In this document: in pieces, positions 23,601-23,923 of the stretch
How positions within the stretch are numbered: the first letter of the stretch is position 1
Layout of the letters: every line of letters begins with the position of its first letter
Origin: a virus
Direction: 5' to 3' (one strand)
DNA length: 23,923 nt
Virus record (IMG/VR): IMGVR_UViG_3300037847_002921
Span: 769 to 24,691 of that record
Translations under genes and position numbers: made by a program
The notes under the pieces: generated by a model
The model's database searches: none
Told to the model about the DNA's origin: nothing
What the model saw: only the letters and a program-made list of their open reading frames with translations

Positions 23601-23923
23601 GCAGTGCTTGCATCGTTGATAAACTTCAAATGGTTTTCGTGATTTGCAAAATTAGTAGTTGTTGTTCCGTCTACACTTGTACCGCTTATCTTGTAGTTAC
23701 TTGTAGCGTGTCTGTAGTATGAGTCTAACAAGTATGGTGTTCCGGCTATAGGTATATCGTAGTCATCAAACTGTGCCATACCACCACTACTATATCCGGG
23801 TCTACCTCCGGTTGCCTCAGTATTCAAGTTAAAGAATCTACTTGAGTCAATGACTAAGAATGCACCACCTTTGCTTTCCCAGTTTTCATAAGGGTTGAAC
23901 GAATCAGAACCGGGAAAATTACC
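20588..23923 (-). CDS. Very large tail/baseplate-hub-like structural protein (5' end outside window)
   Basis: The - strand frame has no stop from 20588 to the right edge, so at least 1111 residues are visible and the start lies beyond 23923. The TTG near 23827 is internal. Around visible residues 395-450 the pattern RWKVIDLTSTRNKQEAEALA, followed by SMSVSIDVL and a Gly-rich turn, resembles phage tail hub proteins (gp27/gpD/gp44-like). Another hub-like segment near 778-840 (APRLFIVDDIKYV ... VEKVQLTLERNES) ends that part. A Gln/Ser-rich linker follows near 850-895, then a C-terminal beta-rich module of about 200 residues that may bind a receptor or glycan. It is transcribed towards the replication array, the usual split between early and late strands. 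Confidence 0.7.
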   Translation of the reverse strand, partial: GNFPGSDSFNPYENWESKGGAFLVIDSSRFFNLNTEATGGRPGYSSGGMAQFDDYDIPIAGTPYLLDSYYRHATSNYKISGTSVDGTTTTNFANHENHLKFINDASTAINDIPPNATTLELSDATNFDFGATDGYGIIIANKGTGRNTVRTVFGLRWNTVSGNTLQNVYINNPQLKSIDPQAIITSLNNDSSLWSNGSSVALTLKRELGEAETQDDDGYDEIQVYNTPAALYGFRLLMLIEGYVEAKNLGTYYDSDKIRLLQNLAVINNWTNNSTLSSIQDINNVPITRNMTTTRLGYSSGDTEDYGAITDIREKTFGQSIIDITQTSGEGSDGTNIVFSRVVGRDGRFDYRPAYNSGHAFTRSNMKNSGLAIDSTSIITNVRAFYNGGASFVDYPKPITGTEARWKVIDLTSTRNKQEAEALAVREYNRLNKSSMSVSIDVLREDGDTHKMLGNGRYGYIGDAAVVGLYETGSEKFGSSWTSMFGGIPFTGVANALDGNSNSTEVTDDFTIVPMIDGTGNHSSSPMPGVEIVSVKSSAAANGVEVPLVYVASSQTLKWSITYGGTTYQATVASDNYYTIGTGTDVLTVKVDVSELPSSGTTSKSYAYVPLVDADKAYNTYGAKSISHALQVVSVPPSVPKVNSENHELRVGISISSGTTADDAVFKVHLLDYDFANTGSPAQFGATLNTNGSSEIEVFGNGFYEIAFPTSWGAPAGSKLVISVNTDYLRDVIRQRCNNKIKNANNIPGLSAFGSTDTDSIFPLGFREFAEYGGMSVERNAWYAPRLFIVDDIKYVPATYCTITDTHLDLSAQSMVINTVSWEQKGQDVEKVQLTLERNESRYKKTLASLFSNTTASSGQSQESSQQFMQAQGQHQGDFGQSSDLNTEGGTTTQGQSINTFSTTVGSMLTGSNEVPTEVTSPDGGFGTLGVKKGGTAAVANLSIDGFDTITDGSGGIVGADGFVLNGTYSTNEGVVASGVKHEQSFIVRIPSDSADSHVELLARASLDGDASNAIGVITTKVESLDSGKSATRTTNISYNSTNRAEYSLFSGKISGASAGSSLKVTLSRTPNTGSDNATFNAVRIHTLRLATKRYTNQNSSQTNNFRAYSS

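Larger units (their letters stand above)
7779..23648. repeat. Dispersed palindromic hexamer TTGCAA, strongly over-represented
   Basis: By hand count about 76 copies of the palindrome TTGCAA lie right of the junction, roughly one per 210 bases, often as GTTGCAAG or CTTGCAAG. Base composition predicts about 5. They occur within genes on both strands and in all three codon phases: TTG CAA at 8203, xTT GCA A at 9379, and xxT TGC AA at 8993. Amino-acid or codon preference alone therefore does not explain them. Left of the junction I found only about 5. A few gene segments are nearly free of it (12,220-12,945; 17,600-18,300; 22,450-23,130). The function is unknown. Confidence 0.8.

Noticed and set aside
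7779-23648. TTGCAA copies as a CRISPR or iteron array
   Set aside because: Spacing is irregular, copies lie inside coding sequence over 16 kb, and there is no longer conserved repeat unit.

Overview
The window joins two very different pieces of marine viral DNA. Positions 1 to about 7,640 are extremely AT-rich (sampled lines are roughly 20-30% GC, with A/T-ending codons). They read as part of a T4-like marine myovirus: tail or fibre-type structural proteins (one with a LamG-like domain), a T7-type Holliday junction resolvase, a gp61-like primase, and one long protein in which the T4 gp47 (Mre11/SbcD) and gp46 (Rad50/SbcC) homologues are fused. The last gene here looks like the N-terminal piece of a longer structural protein and stops at the composition boundary.

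From about 7,645 to the end the DNA is about 42% GC, has good AGGAGGTGA-type ribosome binding sites, and carries an archaeal-type replication block. It runs on the + strand from 7,678 to 20,600 as a tight array of overlapping genes: a possible small terminase, several small winged-helix and zinc-ribbon proteins, a dNMP kinase, an RFC small subunit, a probable ssDNA-binding protein, a RecA/Sak4-like ATPase, a probable PCNA-fold clamp, family B DNA polymerase, a Cas4-like nuclease, a PriS-PriL fusion primase and an XPF/ERCC4 nuclease. Convergent to it on the - strand is a very large tail-hub-like protein whose 5' end is off the window. Replication genes on one strand facing structural genes on the other, with an archaeal replisome in a head-tail virus, best fits the magroviruses of Marine Group II Euryarchaeota (Poseidoniales). 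That host assignment is inference.

The archaeal-type genes would form a nearly self-sufficient replisome. The primase starts strands, RFC (perhaps with the unrecognised 217-aa protein) loads the clamp, and PolB extends. The SSB-like protein and Sak4-like ATPase handle single strands and recombination, the Cas4-like and ERCC4 nucleases process ends and branches, and the kinase supplies dNTP precursors. No replicative helicase, RFC large subunit or DNA ligase is visible.

Three things stand out. The junction near 7,640 is probably a chimeric assembly, or else a real recombination. The palindrome TTGCAA is strongly over-represented right of the junction in all reading frames (about 76 copies by hand count against about 5 expected). 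There are also unusual fusions and motif variants: Mre11-Rad50, PriS-PriL, a Cys-containing P-loop and an HTDS polymerase motif C. No tRNA, rRNA, CRISPR array or insertion sequence was seen, and no gene-free stretch exceeds about 120 bases.
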